Assembly (NCBI RefSeq): GCF_900078685.2
Contig: NZ_LT546166.1
Location: 787,111 to 851,110 of the forward strand
Origin: Mycolicibacter icosiumassiliensis
Lineage (GTDB): Bacteria > Actinomycetota > Actinomycetes > Mycobacteriales > Mycobacteriaceae
Reading direction: 5' to 3'
Length of the DNA: 64,000 bases
Made by a program: the position numbers and the translations under genes. This document shows positions 1 through 9,593 of this stretch, one piece after another; within the stretch, counting starts at the first letter, position 1; each line of letters begins with the position of its first letter. The notes under the pieces are model-generated. The model saw only the letters and a program-made list of their open reading frames with translations, was not told where the DNA came from and searched no databases.

Positions 1-284
1 CGCAACATGCGGTCCACACCGTAGTCCTCCACCGCAGCCAAGGTGACACGATCCACCCCGGCCGCACCCTTGTTCTTACGCACCCGCTCCCACGCCTCCC
101 ACAAGACGTCACCCCTGTGGACACGGTCATACAGGGCGTGGAAACGCCGACCCTCAGACTGCTTGGCCGCAGCCCATAGCGCGCGTTGCAGTTGTCGCAC
201 TTTCACCGGCGAGACCACCAACGGCTCATCGGCTACGGCGGGCTGGGACCCGCCGGGGTAATTGGACCGGGAAACCCCGATCAT
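1..284 (-). CDS. ltrA: Group II intron reverse transcriptase/maturase, N-terminus (partial)
   Basis: This intron-encoded protein acts in splicing and retrotransposition of its host intron. The frame opens at ATG 284-282 (MIGVSRSNYPGG), with a GAGGGC run just upstream, and is still open at the window edge, so only about 94 residues are visible. The sequence KVRQLQRALWAAAKQSEGR followed by FHALYDRVHRGDVLWEAW and NKGAAGVDRVT is the characteristic N-terminus of LtrA-type proteins, the last being the start of the RT0/RT1 region. The catalytic YADD motif, maturase domain and any endonuclease domain lie beyond the window, so whether the protein is intact cannot be judged. Confidence 0.85.
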   Translation of the reverse strand, partial: MIGVSRSNYPGGSQPAVADEPLVVSPVKVRQLQRALWAAAKQSEGRRFHALYDRVHRGDVLWEAWERVRKNKGAAGVDRVTLAAVEDYGVDRML

Positions 285-788
285 GCCCTCACGCTTACCT
301 ACTTCGCCCGCGTGATCAAAGTTGGGGCCCTTCCCTCCCGGCGCGTCTCTCACGCCGATCAGCGGTACTACGACCCCATCGGACTCCCGCTGCCCTCCAG
401 AGGATTTCACCATCGGCTTATACCCCTGGTCTTCGCCCGACGCAGTCCAGGCAGACGGGCCTCTCCTGTTCCCAACCGAACTATGTGCACGTGCCGCTCC
501 CCGTACCCCGGAAGGACCCGCCGAGCTGACCCCGGACCAGGGCTCGACAGACATAGGCCTTCGCCGTGAAATGAGCGGCTCGGCTCCTCCATTGTGACTA
601 TGACGAGGCTGCAGGACTCGCACCTGATGGCACTACGGCCCGCGCACTTGCTCCCTCCAAAGAGGCTCTTGACACCCCGCTCAGCCCGCCGCCTCTCGAC
701 GACGAACCGGGGCCTGCTACCCGGCGCTCCGGTGCCTACCGGGACGGGACTTACACCCGCTAGTTCGGTCCAACTTGCAGGACGCAAC
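1..788 (-). mobile_element. Group II intron, 5' portion (RNA domains plus start of its ORF)
   Basis: Read on the minus strand, about 500 bases without a credible protein lead into a reverse transcriptase start at 284. This is the usual layout of a bacterial group II intron, with the ribozyme 5' domains ahead of the encoded protein. Short hairpin-like segments typical of domain I are visible, such as the GGGTGTAAGTCCC stretch near 750 and AGGTGCGAGTCCT near 615-625. The 5' boundary is uncertain: no clean GTGYG start is seen at the expected place, and the best candidate is GTTGCG at 788. The rest of the ORF and domains V-VI lie outside the window. The element sits about 50 bp past the stop of the SDR gene on the same strand. 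Confidence 0.75.
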
Positions 789-839
789 ATCAGCCGAGGC
801 TATCGCGGATCCGTTTGGCCGTAGCCAGGCCTCGCCGCT

Positions 840-1601
840 TCAGTTGATCGTGAAGCCGCCGTCGACCGCGATGGTCTGCCCGGTGACGTACCCGCCGGCA
901 TCCGAGGCAAGCCACAGGACCGAGGCTGCGAGGTCTTCGGGGTCTCCCATTCGGCCCAGCACGATTCGGTGAGCGACGCTGTCCAGGTAGCCCGGGCGGT
1001 ACTGCTCGGTCATCTCCGATGCGAAGAAGCCGGGGGCGATCGCGTTGACGCGAATACCTTTTCGGCTTCCCCATTGCTGAGCCAGGTCCCGCGTCAGACC
1101 GATCAGTCCGGCCTTGCTGGCGGCGTAGGCCGCCTGCGGCAACCCGGCCGTGGTCAGGCCCAGGACGCTGGAGATGTTGACGATCGACGAACCCGGCTCC
1201 ATCACCCGTCCGCAGGCCTGCGCCGCCCAGTAGGCCCCGTTGAGGTTGATGTCGATCACCTCCCGGAACTGCTCCGGGGTTTCCCGGGTAGCCGGGTGGG
1301 CCGTTCCGATGCCGGCGTTGTTGATCAACACATCGACCCGACCGAATCGCTCCATCGCGGCCTCGACCATTCCGGTCGCCGCCGCCGGGTCGGCGACATC
1401 GGTCGCCACCGACAGGGCTGCGCGTCCGGCGGCGGTCACCAGATCGGCTGCCTGCTCGAGCTTCGCCACCCGCCGCGCCGCCAGCACGACGTCCGCGCCG
1501 GCCTCAGCGAAAGCCCGGGCGAAATACACGCCGAGGCCCGAGGACGCCCCAGTCACCACGGCGACCTTGCCGTCCATCCGGAACTTGTCCAGTACGCTCA
1601 C
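840..1601 (-). CDS. SDR-family NAD(P)-dependent oxidoreductase
   Basis: Classical short-chain dehydrogenase of 253 residues, expected to oxidise or reduce a hydroxy/keto group with NAD(P). Visible motifs are the TGASSGLG dinucleotide-binding loop (17-24), NNAG (94-97), the catalytic Ser near 144-145 and YAASK (Tyr159, Lys163), plus the C-terminal GQTIAVDGG segment. The open frame extends far upstream into the neighbouring gene; GTG at 1601 was chosen because it gives the normal family length and follows a GAAAGGTGAG purine run. It lies downstream of the kinase-like and acyl-CoA dehydrogenase genes on the same strand and probably ends their operon. The substrate is unknown; a hydroxyacyl-CoA would suit the context. 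Confidence 0.85.
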   Translation of the reverse strand: MSVLDKFRMDGKVAVVTGASSGLGVYFARAFAEAGADVVLAARRVAKLEQAADLVTAAGRAALSVATDVADPAAATGMVEAAMERFGRVDVLINNAGIGTAHPATRETPEQFREVIDINLNGAYWAAQACGRVMEPGSSIVNISSVLGLTTAGLPQAAYAASKAGLIGLTRDLAQQWGSRKGIRVNAIAPGFFASEMTEQYRPGYLDSVAHRIVLGRMGDPEDLAASVLWLASDAGGYVTGQTIAVDGGFTIN

Positions 1602-1630
1602 CCGACTCACCTTTCTCGATTTTTCTCCGG

Positions 1631-2656
1631 TTACTTCAACGCATTTCGCGCCGCGGCAATGAACTCCGGCGCGGCCTGTGCCGCTGCACCGGCATTCTGC
1701 ACGTCGTTCGCGCCATGCTGGGCTCGGTGGGTGATTCCTTCGGCGATCACCCCGATCTTGAAGTTCGCCAGCGCCAAGTAGAAGTTCCAGTCGCTGAGGT
1801 CCCGGCCGGACAGCCGTGCGTATTCCTCGGCGAGATCGTCGGCCGAGGGCAGGCGTGAACTGGTCCACGCGGCGGGGTGGCCGAACACCAGGTCGAAGGC
1901 CGGCGACCGGTAGACGCACATCAGGGCGATATCGGTGAGCGGGTCGCCAAGGGTGGAAAGCTCCCAGTCCACAACCGCCCGGATGACGTCCGCCTGCTCT
2001 GGCGCGCAGATGGTGTTGTCGATGCGGAAGTCGCCGTGCACCACCGAGGGTTGCGATGTCTGCGGGATGGAGTCGGCCAGTGCGGCGGCCAGCTTCGTGA
2101 CATCGCCCGACAGCGCGTCATCGTTGCCGGGCGTCTTGACCAGTTCCCACTGGCGGGCCCACAAGCGTACCTGGCGTTCCAGGAATCCCTCTGGCCTGCC
2201 GAAGGATTCGAGCCCGACGGCCCGGTAGTCGACCGCATGCAGATCCACCAGAACCCGCACCAGCGCCGAGGCATTGGCCGCCAGTTCCGCGTCGGACAGA
2301 GCGTCCAGATCGTCCTTATGGCGGTAGACCCGGCCGGTGACAAACTCCGTGACGGTCAACGGTGCACCGCAGACCGTGCCATCGGCGTCGAGCGCCACCG
2401 GTCGCGCGATCGGAACACCCGTGCCGTAGAGCTTGTCGGTAACCGCGAATTCGCGGCCCACATCGTGCGCCGACGGGGTAAGGCCACCGAGCGGAGGACG
2501 ACGCACGACCCACGCCGACGATTCGTCGCTGACCTTGAAGGTGAGGTTAGACCGGCCACCGGCGATCAGTTCGACGGTGAGTTCACCCTGAACCGGAACG
2601 TCATTGGCGACAAGGTATTTCCGCAGGGCGACCGGATCCAGGGCTTCGACCGTCAC
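1631..2656 (-). CDS. APH-like phosphotransferase family protein (FadE36/ACAD10-N type)
   Basis: This 341-residue protein has the aminoglycoside-phosphotransferase-like kinase fold. Motifs seen are a Gly-rich GGRSNLT loop (33-39), the catalytic HGDFRIDN (207-214) and the metal-binding Asp in VDWELSTLGDP (Asp230). It resembles the family that M. tuberculosis annotation calls FadE36, which is not itself a dehydrogenase. Its GTG start overlaps the stop of the upstream acyl-CoA dehydrogenase by 4 bases (GTGA), so the two are translationally coupled. In vertebrate ACAD10/ACAD11 the same two domain types are fused and act on 4-hydroxyacyl-CoA by phosphorylation and elimination. A similar role here is inference. 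Antibiotic phosphorylation is unlikely in this context. Confidence 0.85.
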   Translation of the reverse strand: MTVEALDPVALRKYLVANDVPVQGELTVELIAGGRSNLTFKVSDESSAWVVRRPPLGGLTPSAHDVGREFAVTDKLYGTGVPIARPVALDADGTVCGAPLTVTEFVTGRVYRHKDDLDALSDAELAANASALVRVLVDLHAVDYRAVGLESFGRPEGFLERQVRLWARQWELVKTPGNDDALSGDVTKLAAALADSIPQTSQPSVVHGDFRIDNTICAPEQADVIRAVVDWELSTLGDPLTDIALMCVYRSPAFDLVFGHPAAWTSSRLPSADDLAEEYARLSGRDLSDWNFYLALANFKIGVIAEGITHRAQHGANDVQNAGAAAQAAPEFIAAARNALK

Positions 2657-3864
2657 TGCGCGGCATCCTTGCGAGCACGCCGGGCCGCCCCGACCCGCCG
2701 CTTGGCGATGGCCCAGCGGTGCACCTCGGAGGGACCGTCGTACACCCGGAACGGACGCACCTCCCGGGACAGCCGCGCCGGGGGCAAGTCCTCAGTGACC
2801 CCGAGCGCGCCGCACATCTGCACGCTGCGGTCGACGATCCGGAAGATCGCCTCGGCGGCGAACGTCTTGGCGATCGACGTCGCATCGCCGGCATTGCTGC
2901 CTTGATCCAGTTCCCAGCATGCTCGTACCAGCAGCGCTCGGGTGGCCGCGATGTCGATTTCGTTGTCGGCCACCATATTTTGAATCATGCCCAGATCGCC
3001 GAGCGCCGAACCGAATGCCTGACGCTCCACAACGTGTGACAGTGCGGTGTCGTGTCCACGACGCGCGGCGCCGAGCCAACGCATGACGTGGGTCATGCGT
3101 GCCGGCCCGAGGCGTACCTGGGCATATTCGAAACCGCGGTCCACCTCGCCGAGCACCGCCTCGTCAGGAACCCGAACGTCGTCGAAGAACACTTCACAGT
3201 GGCCGCCCACCATGGACCGGTCCAGGGTTGGGATGTGCCGGCCGACGGTCAGACCCGCGGCGTCGGCGGGGACCAGGAACATGGTGGCGCCGCCGCGCTG
3301 GCCGGGTTCCCCGGAGGTGCGGGCCATGACGATGAAGAACCCGGCGCCGTCGGCACCGGTGATGTACCACTTGCGGCCGGTGATGTACCACTCGCCCGAC
3401 CGGCGCTGCGCCGTGGTGGTCAGCGCGGCCGGGTCCGAACCCGCGCCCGGCCCCGGCTCGGTCATCGCGAACGCGGATCGCACGTCGCCGGCCGCCAGCG
3501 GCGCGAGGTAACGCGCCTTCTGCTCGGGGCTGGCCACCTCCGCCAGCAGATGCACGTTGCCCTCGTCGGGCGCGGCGATGTTCACCGCGGCCGGGCCGAA
3601 CAGTGAGTAGCCGGCGGCTTCGAACACCGGCGCCCGGTCGGACATGTTCAAGCCCAGCCCGCCGTATTCGACGGGGGCGTGCGGCGCGAACACACCCGCC
3701 TGGCGAGCTTTCGCCTGCAGTTCTTTCACCGCGGAGTCCCCGCCCGCGGCGGCGATGTCCCCGCCGAAGCGGTCCTCCACCGGCAGAACGACGTCCTCGA
3801 TGAACGCCCGCGTCTTTTCGACGAGCGCCGACACTTCCGGCGAGTAGCTCAACTCGATCGCCAT
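2653..3864 (-). CDS. Acyl-CoA dehydrogenase family protein
   Basis: FAD-dependent acyl-CoA dehydrogenase of 403 residues, a normal length for the family. The helical N-terminal domain is followed by the flavin/substrate strand AFAMTEPGPGAGSD (131-144), the beta domain with WYITGRKWYITGA, and a C-terminal helical domain containing CGALGVTEDLPPARLSREV and VYDGPSEVHRWAIAKR. The last segment is typical of the ACAD10/11 and FadE-type subgroup. It is the first gene of a three-gene minus-strand operon with the kinase-like gene (4-bp overlap) and the SDR. It is divergent from the XRE-TetR regulator at 4021, with about 155 bp between the starts, so it may be controlled by that protein. Confidence 0.9.
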   Translation of the reverse strand: MAIELSYSPEVSALVEKTRAFIEDVVLPVEDRFGGDIAAAGGDSAVKELQAKARQAGVFAPHAPVEYGGLGLNMSDRAPVFEAAGYSLFGPAAVNIAAPDEGNVHLLAEVASPEQKARYLAPLAAGDVRSAFAMTEPGPGAGSDPAALTTTAQRRSGEWYITGRKWYITGADGAGFFIVMARTSGEPGQRGGATMFLVPADAAGLTVGRHIPTLDRSMVGGHCEVFFDDVRVPDEAVLGEVDRGFEYAQVRLGPARMTHVMRWLGAARRGHDTALSHVVERQAFGSALGDLGMIQNMVADNEIDIAATRALLVRACWELDQGSNAGDATSIAKTFAAEAIFRIVDRSVQMCGALGVTEDLPPARLSREVRPFRVYDGPSEVHRWAIAKRRVGAARRARKDAAQ

Positions 3865-3987
3865 GACACCCCATCAGCACTTTCGCAATGACCGACCGAT
3901 CGCTCGGCCCGAACACTACGGACTGTGACACAAGAGGGTATTTGCCGTCAAAATCGGGCAACGGGTAGCGCCATTCCGTGCTATATA

Positions 3988-4004
3988 GTTCAGTACTCCT
4001 GAAC
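3988..4004. promoter_or_regulatory. Inverted repeat GTTCAG-N5-CTGAAC, candidate operator
   Basis: A perfect 6-bp inverted repeat with a 5-base spacer lies 16 bases before the GTG of the XRE-TetR gene and within the divergent promoter region facing the acyl-CoA dehydrogenase operon. A TATATA run directly precedes it (3982-3987), so a bound protein would block a promoter. A strong GGAGG ribosome site (4011-4015) follows. The likely ligand is the adjacent regulator acting on itself; this is inferred from position only. Confidence 0.5.
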
Positions 4005-4020
4005 AAGACCGGAGGTAGTC

Positions 4021-4932
4021 GTGGCCGGAGCGTCGGAGTGCGGCACGGCGATCCGCACCGCCCGTCAGGCCCAGGGTCTGACCGTCCGCGACCTTGCGCA
4101 GAGCCTGCGGGTCAGCCCGGCCACCGTCAGCGCGATCGAGAACGGCAAGACCGGGATCTCGGTGTCCCGACTCCAGGAGTGTGCCGAGGCGCTGGGCGTC
4201 ACACCGGCCCAGATCCTGGCGGGCACCGTCCCCGCAGCGGCAACGCGCCCGACGCACGCGCGCGCCGAGGCCGCCGAACCCGGGCAACGCGACTGGCGAC
4301 GGTTTCCGCCGTTGGCCCTGGACGGCGTCTTGGCCGCGGCGATCGATGCTTTTGTCGAAACCGGCTACCACGGCAGTTCCATGCGCGACATCTCGGCACG
4401 CGCGGGCATGAGCGTGCCCGGGATCTACCACCACTACCCCGACAAGCAGACGCTGCTGGTCGCGATACTCGATCTGACCATGTCCGAACTGCACTGGCGG
4501 GTCGCCGCGGCCCGCGCCGACGCCGCAACCGGTCTGCAGGAGGTGCGGCTGGTCGTCGAGGCCCTGGCCTTGTTCCACACCCACCGCCAAAAGCTGGCCT
4601 TCATCGGAGCCAGCGAGATGCGCAGCCTTACCGCGATGAATCGGCAACGCATCGCCGACTCACGAAATCAGCTGCAGCACACCCTGGACGCCGCCATCGA
4701 CCGCGCCGCCCGGGAAAGCGATGTCGAGGTCGCCGACGTTCTCGACCGCCGGATCGCGGGACGCGCCATCACGACGATGTGCACGTCACTGCCGCAGTGG
4801 TTCAACGCCGACGGTCCCGCCACACCCGAGGAGACCGCACGCAGCTACGCCGATTTTGCGGTCGCCCTGCTCACCGAGCCGCGCAGTCCCGGACTGGCTT
4901 CCCCACCACCGGCACCCGACGGCAGAATGTGA
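4021..4932 (+). CDS. XRE-TetR fusion transcriptional regulator
   Basis: A 303-residue regulator with two different DNA-binding domains in one chain. Residues about 9-66 form a Cro/C1-type helix-turn-helix (VRDLAQSLRVSPATVSAIEN), followed by a linker near 70-95 and a TetR N-terminal helix-turn-helix at about 101-147 (SSMRDISARAGMSVPGIYHH). The C-terminus is an all-helical TetR ligand/dimer domain resembling the KstR2-type family. GTG 4021 has GGAGG five bases upstream. The stop is followed 3 bases later by the oplA start, so the two are probably cotranscribed. It may control the divergent acyl-CoA dehydrogenase operon, oplA, or both. The ligand is not predictable. Confidence 0.85.
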   Translation: MAGASECGTAIRTARQAQGLTVRDLAQSLRVSPATVSAIENGKTGISVSRLQECAEALGVTPAQILAGTVPAAATRPTHARAEAAEPGQRDWRRFPPLALDGVLAAAIDAFVETGYHGSSMRDISARAGMSVPGIYHHYPDKQTLLVAILDLTMSELHWRVAAARADAATGLQEVRLVVEALALFHTHRQKLAFIGASEMRSLTAMNRQRIADSRNQLQHTLDAAIDRAARESDVEVADVLDRRIAGRAITTMCTSLPQWFNADGPATPEETARSYADFAVALLTEPRSPGLASPPPAPDGRM

Positions 4933-4935
4933 CCC

Positions 4936-7900
4936 GTGTCGGCTACCTGGCAGTTCTGGATCGATCGGGGCGGCACGTTCACCGACATCGTGGCGCGCCA
5001 TCCCGACGGGCGGCTGCTCACACACAAACTTCTCTCGGAGAACCCGCAGCAGTACCGCGATGCGGCCGTGGCCGGAATCCGCGCCCTGCTGCAGATCGAG
5101 GGCGACGCACCGATTCCGGCCGGGCTGATCGGTGCGGTGCGGATGGGCACGACGGTGGCCACCAACGCCCTGCTGGAGCGCGCCGGGGAGCGGACCCTGC
5201 TGGTCATCACCCGGGGCTTCGGCGACGCGCTGCGTATCGCCTACCAGAATCGGCCGCACATCTTCGACCGGTACATCGTGCTGCCCGAGCAACTCTACGA
5301 ACGCACCATCGAGGTCGATGAGCGTGTCGCCGCCGACGGGACCGTGCTGCAGGCACCGGATCTGGAGGCCCTGACCGCGCAGCTGCGGGCCGCCCACGCC
5401 GACGGTATCGGCGCTTGCGCGGTGGTATGCCTGCACAGCTACCGAAATCCGTTGCATGAGAAGCTCATCGGTGAGCTGGCCCGCGAGATCGGCTTCACCC
5501 AGATCTCGTTGTCGGGTGAGGTCAGTCCGCTGCCGAAACTGATCCCCCGCGGCGATACCGCGGTCGTCGACGCCTATCTGTCACCGGTATTGCACCGCTA
5601 CGTCGCCCAAGTGGCCGACCAACTCACCGGCGTGCGGCTGATGTTTATGCAGTCCAACGGGGGGCTGGCCGCGGCAGATCATTTCCGCGGCAAGGACGCG
5701 ATCCTGTCCGGTCCGGCCGGCGGAATCGTCGGGATGGTTCGGATGTCGGCGTTGGCGGGCTTCGACTCGGTGATCGGTTTCGATATGGGCGGAACCTCCA
5801 CCGACGTCTCGCATTACAGCGCCAACCTCGGGTACGAGCGGGTGTTCACCACCGAGGTCGCCGGCGTGCGGCTGCGCGCCCCGATGCTGAACATCCACAC
5901 CGTCGCGGCCGGCGGCGGCTCGATCCTGCACTTCGACGGCAGCCGGTATCGGGTGGGCCCGGATTCCGCCGGCGCCGACCCGGGGCCTGCCTGCTATCGG
6001 CGCGGTGGACCATTGACCGTCACCGACGCCAACGTCATGCTCGGGCGCATCCAGCCAGCCCATTTCCCCGCCGTGTTCGGGCCAGGCGGCGACGAACCAT
6101 TGGATGCGGCGACGGTCGGGCGATCCTTCACCGATCTGGCCGCCGAAATCCGCTCCGCCACCGGAGATGACCGCAGCCCCGAGCAGGTCGCCGAAGGGTT
6201 CCTGCGCATCGCCGTGGCCAACATGGCCAACGCGGTCAAGAAGATCTCGGTGGCCAGGGGTCACGACATCACCCGCTACGCCCTGACCACCTTCGGCGGT
6301 GCCGGCGGTCAGCACGCGTGTGCGGTCGCCGACGAGCTCGGCATCCGTACGGTGTTGGTGCCGCCGATGGCGGGTGTGCTCTCCGCACTAGGGATCGGAT
6401 TGGCCGATACCACTGTGATCCGCGAGCGCGCTGTCGAAACCGAGCTGGATTCGGCCGCCCTCGCCGGGTTGGACCAGGTCGCGGACGACCTGGAGCGGCA
6501 GGCTCGCGCCGAGCTTGCCGCCCAGCACATTCCGTCCGAGCAAATCCACGTGCTGCGCCGGGTGCACCTGCGCTACCAGGGCACTGACACGTCGATCCCG
6601 GTCGAGCTCGGCGGGGTCGCTGCCATGACGACGGCGTTCGAAGACATTCACCGCAGCATGTATTCGTTCCTGATGGAGCGTGCCCTGGTCGCCGAGGCGG
6701 TTTCTGTCGAGGCAACCGGCCTCACCGAGCAACCGGAGCTATTCGGGCGAAGCGATGCCGCCCCCACCCGTCATGCCGGCGAAGTCGTGCGCCTCTACAC
6801 CGGGGGCACCTGGCACGACGCGCCGCTGCTCCAACGCGACTCGATCGCCGACGTGGTGATCGGGCCGGCCATCATCGCCGAAGACAACGCCACCACCGTC
6901 GTCGACAACGGTTGGCAAGCCCAGCTCACCGCGGACGGTCAACTGGTATTGCAACGGCTGGCCACCACCGCACCGGCCACTGCCGGGACCGCCGCCGACC
7001 CGGTGCTGCTGGAGATCTTCAACAACCTGTTTATGGCCATTGCCGAGCAGATGGGAACCCGGCTGGAGGCCACCGCTCAGTCGGTGAACATCCGTGAGCG
7101 GCTGGACTTTTCCTGCGCGGTGTTCGACGCGCACGGCAATCTGGTGGCCAATGCTCCGCATATCCCGGTGCACCTGGGATCGATGGGCGCCACCGTCAAA
7201 GAGGTGCTCGCCCGCCGGGCCGGGACGATGCGGCCCGGCCAGGTCTATGCGGTCAACGACCCGTACCACGGTGGGACCCATCTGCCCGACATCACCGTCG
7301 TCACTCCGGTGTACGCCGAAGGCGCGAGCCCAGGCGACCCGGTGTTGTTTTTTGTGGCCTCGCGCGGTCACCATGCCGAAATCGGGGGAACCACACCCGG
7401 TTCCATGCCCGCTGACAGTCGGTCTGTGATCGAGGAAGGCGTGCTGTTCGACAACTGGTTGCTGGTCGACGAGGGCCACTTCCGTGAGACACCGACCCGC
7501 GAGCTGCTCACCGGGGCGACGTTCGCCTCGCGCAGCCCGGACACCAACCTCGCCGATCTGCGTGCGCAGGTCGCTGCCAACCAGAAGGGCATCGACGAGA
7601 TCCGGTCGATGATCGCCCATTTCGGGCTGGATGTCGTGCAGGCCTACATGCGCCACGTCCAGGACAACGCCGAGGAAGCGGTGCGCCGGGTCATCGATTC
7701 CCTCGACGACGGCGAGTACAGCTATGAGATGGACTCCGGCGCGACGATCGCGGTGCGGGTCACCGTCGACCGCGCGGCGCGCGCTGCCACCATCGACTTC
7801 GACGGAACGTCGCCGCAGTTGGCGACGAACTTCAACGCGCCGTCGTCGGTGGCCACCGCCGCGGTGCTCTACGTGTTCCGCACGCTGGTGGCAGAGGACA

Positions 7901-8528
7901 TCCCGATCAATGACGGCTGCCTGCGGCCGCTGCGGATCACGATCCCGGACGGCACCCTGTTGTCGCCGGCCTACCCGGCGGCGGTGGTCGCCGGAAACGT
8001 CGAAACCTCCCAGGCCATCACCGGCGCTCTGCTGGCTGCACTGAGGGTGCAGGCCGAAGGCTCCGGGACGATGAACAACGTCACGTTCGGCAATGCCGGC
8101 CACCAGTACTACGAGACACTCGGCAGCGGGTCGGGCGCGGGCGATGGGTTCGACGGCGCCTCGGTGGTGCAGACCCACATGACCAACTCGCGGCTCACCG
8201 ACCCCGAGGTGCTGGAGATGCGTTTCCCGGTGTTATTGCGCGAGTATGCGATCCGGCGCGGCAGCGGCGGGGCCGGGCGCGCGGTGACGGTGGGGTGCGC
8301 AAGATCGAGTTCCGCGAGCCGATGACCGTCAGCGTGCTGACGGGGCACCGGCGTGTGGCCCCCTACGGTATGGCCGGCGGCCGCGCCGGAGACTTGGGAC
8401 GTAACCGGGTGGACCGCGCGGACGGCTCGGTGACCGAGTTGGCCGGCTGCGATTCCACCGGCGTCGGACCCGGTGACGTGCTGGTGATCGAGACTCCCGG
8501 CGGCGGCGGCTATGGCGAGCCCGCCTGA
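4936..8528 (+). CDS. oplA: 5-oxoprolinase (hydantoinase A/B fusion), frameshifted near the C-terminus
   Basis: ATP-dependent 5-oxoprolinase family enzyme that hydrolyses 5-oxo-L-proline to glutamate. The HyuA-like half has [10 protein letters not shown] near residue 10 and the ATPase motif [12 protein letters not shown] near 283; the HyuB-like half begins near residue 690 ([17 protein letters not shown]) and contains [13 protein letters not shown]. From GTG 4936 the frame runs to 8325, but after [10 protein letters not shown] (about 8280) it loses similarity. The true C-terminus ([18 protein letters not shown] to the final GGGGYGEPA) continues in another frame from about 8284 to 8528. The offset fits loss of a number of bases equal to 1 modulo 3, for example 7. 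Repaired length would be about 1,200 residues, close to the M. tuberculosis OplA. Whether this is real or a sequence error cannot be told. Confidence 0.85.
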
Positions 8529-8548
8529 TCGCGGGTTAATCTCACGCC

Positions 8549-9496
8549 ATGCGAGACCAGTGGAGCCGGCGTGGCTTTTTCGGCCTCTGCGGCGCGGCCG
8601 GTGCCGCCGCGCTCCTGGCGTCCTGTTCGTCGAAAGAGCACCCCGAAGACGGCGCACCTGGTCCAGTCACTATCACCCACATCTTCGGTGAGACCACCAT
8701 TCCCGAACCGCCCAGCCGGGTGGTCTGCGCCGGCTACACCGGCCAGGACGACCTGCTGGCGCTCGGCGTTGTACCCATCGCGGTGACCAACTGGTTCGGC
8801 GATCAGCCGTTTGCGGTGTGGCCCTGGGCACAGCGACAGCTCGGGGATGCCAAACCGGTGGTGCTGAACTCGGACAACGGGATTGCGGTCACCCAGATCG
8901 CCGACCTCAAGCCGGATCTGATTATCGCGACGAACGCCGGAGTGGACGCCGAGACCTATCAAAAACTGTCGGCGATCGCGCCAACCGTGCCGCAGTCGAG
9001 CGGTGACGCCTTCTTCGAACCCTGGAAGGTTCAGGCCGCCGCCATCGGTAAAGCGGTGCATCGCAGTCAGCAGATGCAGTCGCTGATCGACGGTGTCGAC
9101 CGCGGGTTCACCGACGTCGCCACCGCGCACCCCGGCTTCAAGGGCAAGAAGGGACTGCTGCTGGCCGGCCGACTGGACCGGGGCAATGTCAGCGTCGCCA
9201 CCGGCTGGCGAACCGCGTTTCTGACCCAGATGGGGTTGACCGTCGCCGATGCACCCACGGTGATCGAGCGCGACCGGATCGGCTCCGCCCTCGGCGGCGC
9301 GGACGTGCTGATCTGGACCACCGAGAGCGACGACGAGCGCACGGCGCTGCTGGCCGATCCAGACCTCTCCGGGTTCGAGTCCCGCAGCGTCTTCACCACC
9401 AAGGACCAGGCCGGCGCGATCGCCTTCGCCTCCCCGTTGAGCTACCCGCTAGTGGCCGGGCAGCTACCGGCACTGATCGCCAAGATCACCGGTTAG
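8549..9496 (+). CDS. fecB2: FecB2-like iron/heme-type ABC substrate-binding lipoprotein
   Basis: A 315-residue periplasmic binding protein of the FecB/FhuD class. The N-terminus has a Tat-like SRRGFF (6-11), a hydrophobic stretch and a lipobox LLASC (Cys26), so it should be a cell-wall-side lipoprotein. The mature part contains the class landmarks [23 protein letters not shown] and [14 protein letters not shown]. It lies 20 bp after oplA and before pxpB, the same place as M. tuberculosis Rv0265c between oplA and the KipI/KipA genes. No permease or ATPase is adjacent, so it must work with transporter parts encoded elsewhere. The ligand (siderophore, heme or other) is not determined by the sequence. 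Confidence 0.85.
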   Translation: MRDQWSRRGFFGLCGAAGAAALLASCSSKEHPEDGAPGPVTITHIFGETTIPEPPSRVVCAGYTGQDDLLALGVVPIAVTNWFGDQPFAVWPWAQRQLGDAKPVVLNSDNGIAVTQIADLKPDLIIATNAGVDAETYQKLSAIAPTVPQSSGDAFFEPWKVQAAAIGKAVHRSQQMQSLIDGVDRGFTDVATAHPGFKGKKGLLLAGRLDRGNVSVATGWRTAFLTQMGLTVADAPTVIERDRIGSALGGADVLIWTTESDDERTALLADPDLSGFESRSVFTTKDQAGAIAFASPLSYPLVAGQLPALIAKITG

Positions 9497-9593
9497 GGCC
9501 AACTCTGCGCGTTCAGTAAGACCCCTCTGGCATACCCCGCAGAATTGTGTTCTACGTCACTATTTGACGCCATTCGGGGCTACCGTCGTGGGC

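Noticed and set aside
407..790. A 127-codon minus-strand open frame upstream of the reverse transcriptase
   Set aside because: It lies in the ribozyme part of the group II intron and has no protein similarity that I recognise.
6739..8178. A 479-codon minus-strand open frame opposite oplA
   Set aside because: The sequence has the His/Gly/Arg-rich composition of antisense frames, and the opposite strand encodes a clear HyuB-type domain.
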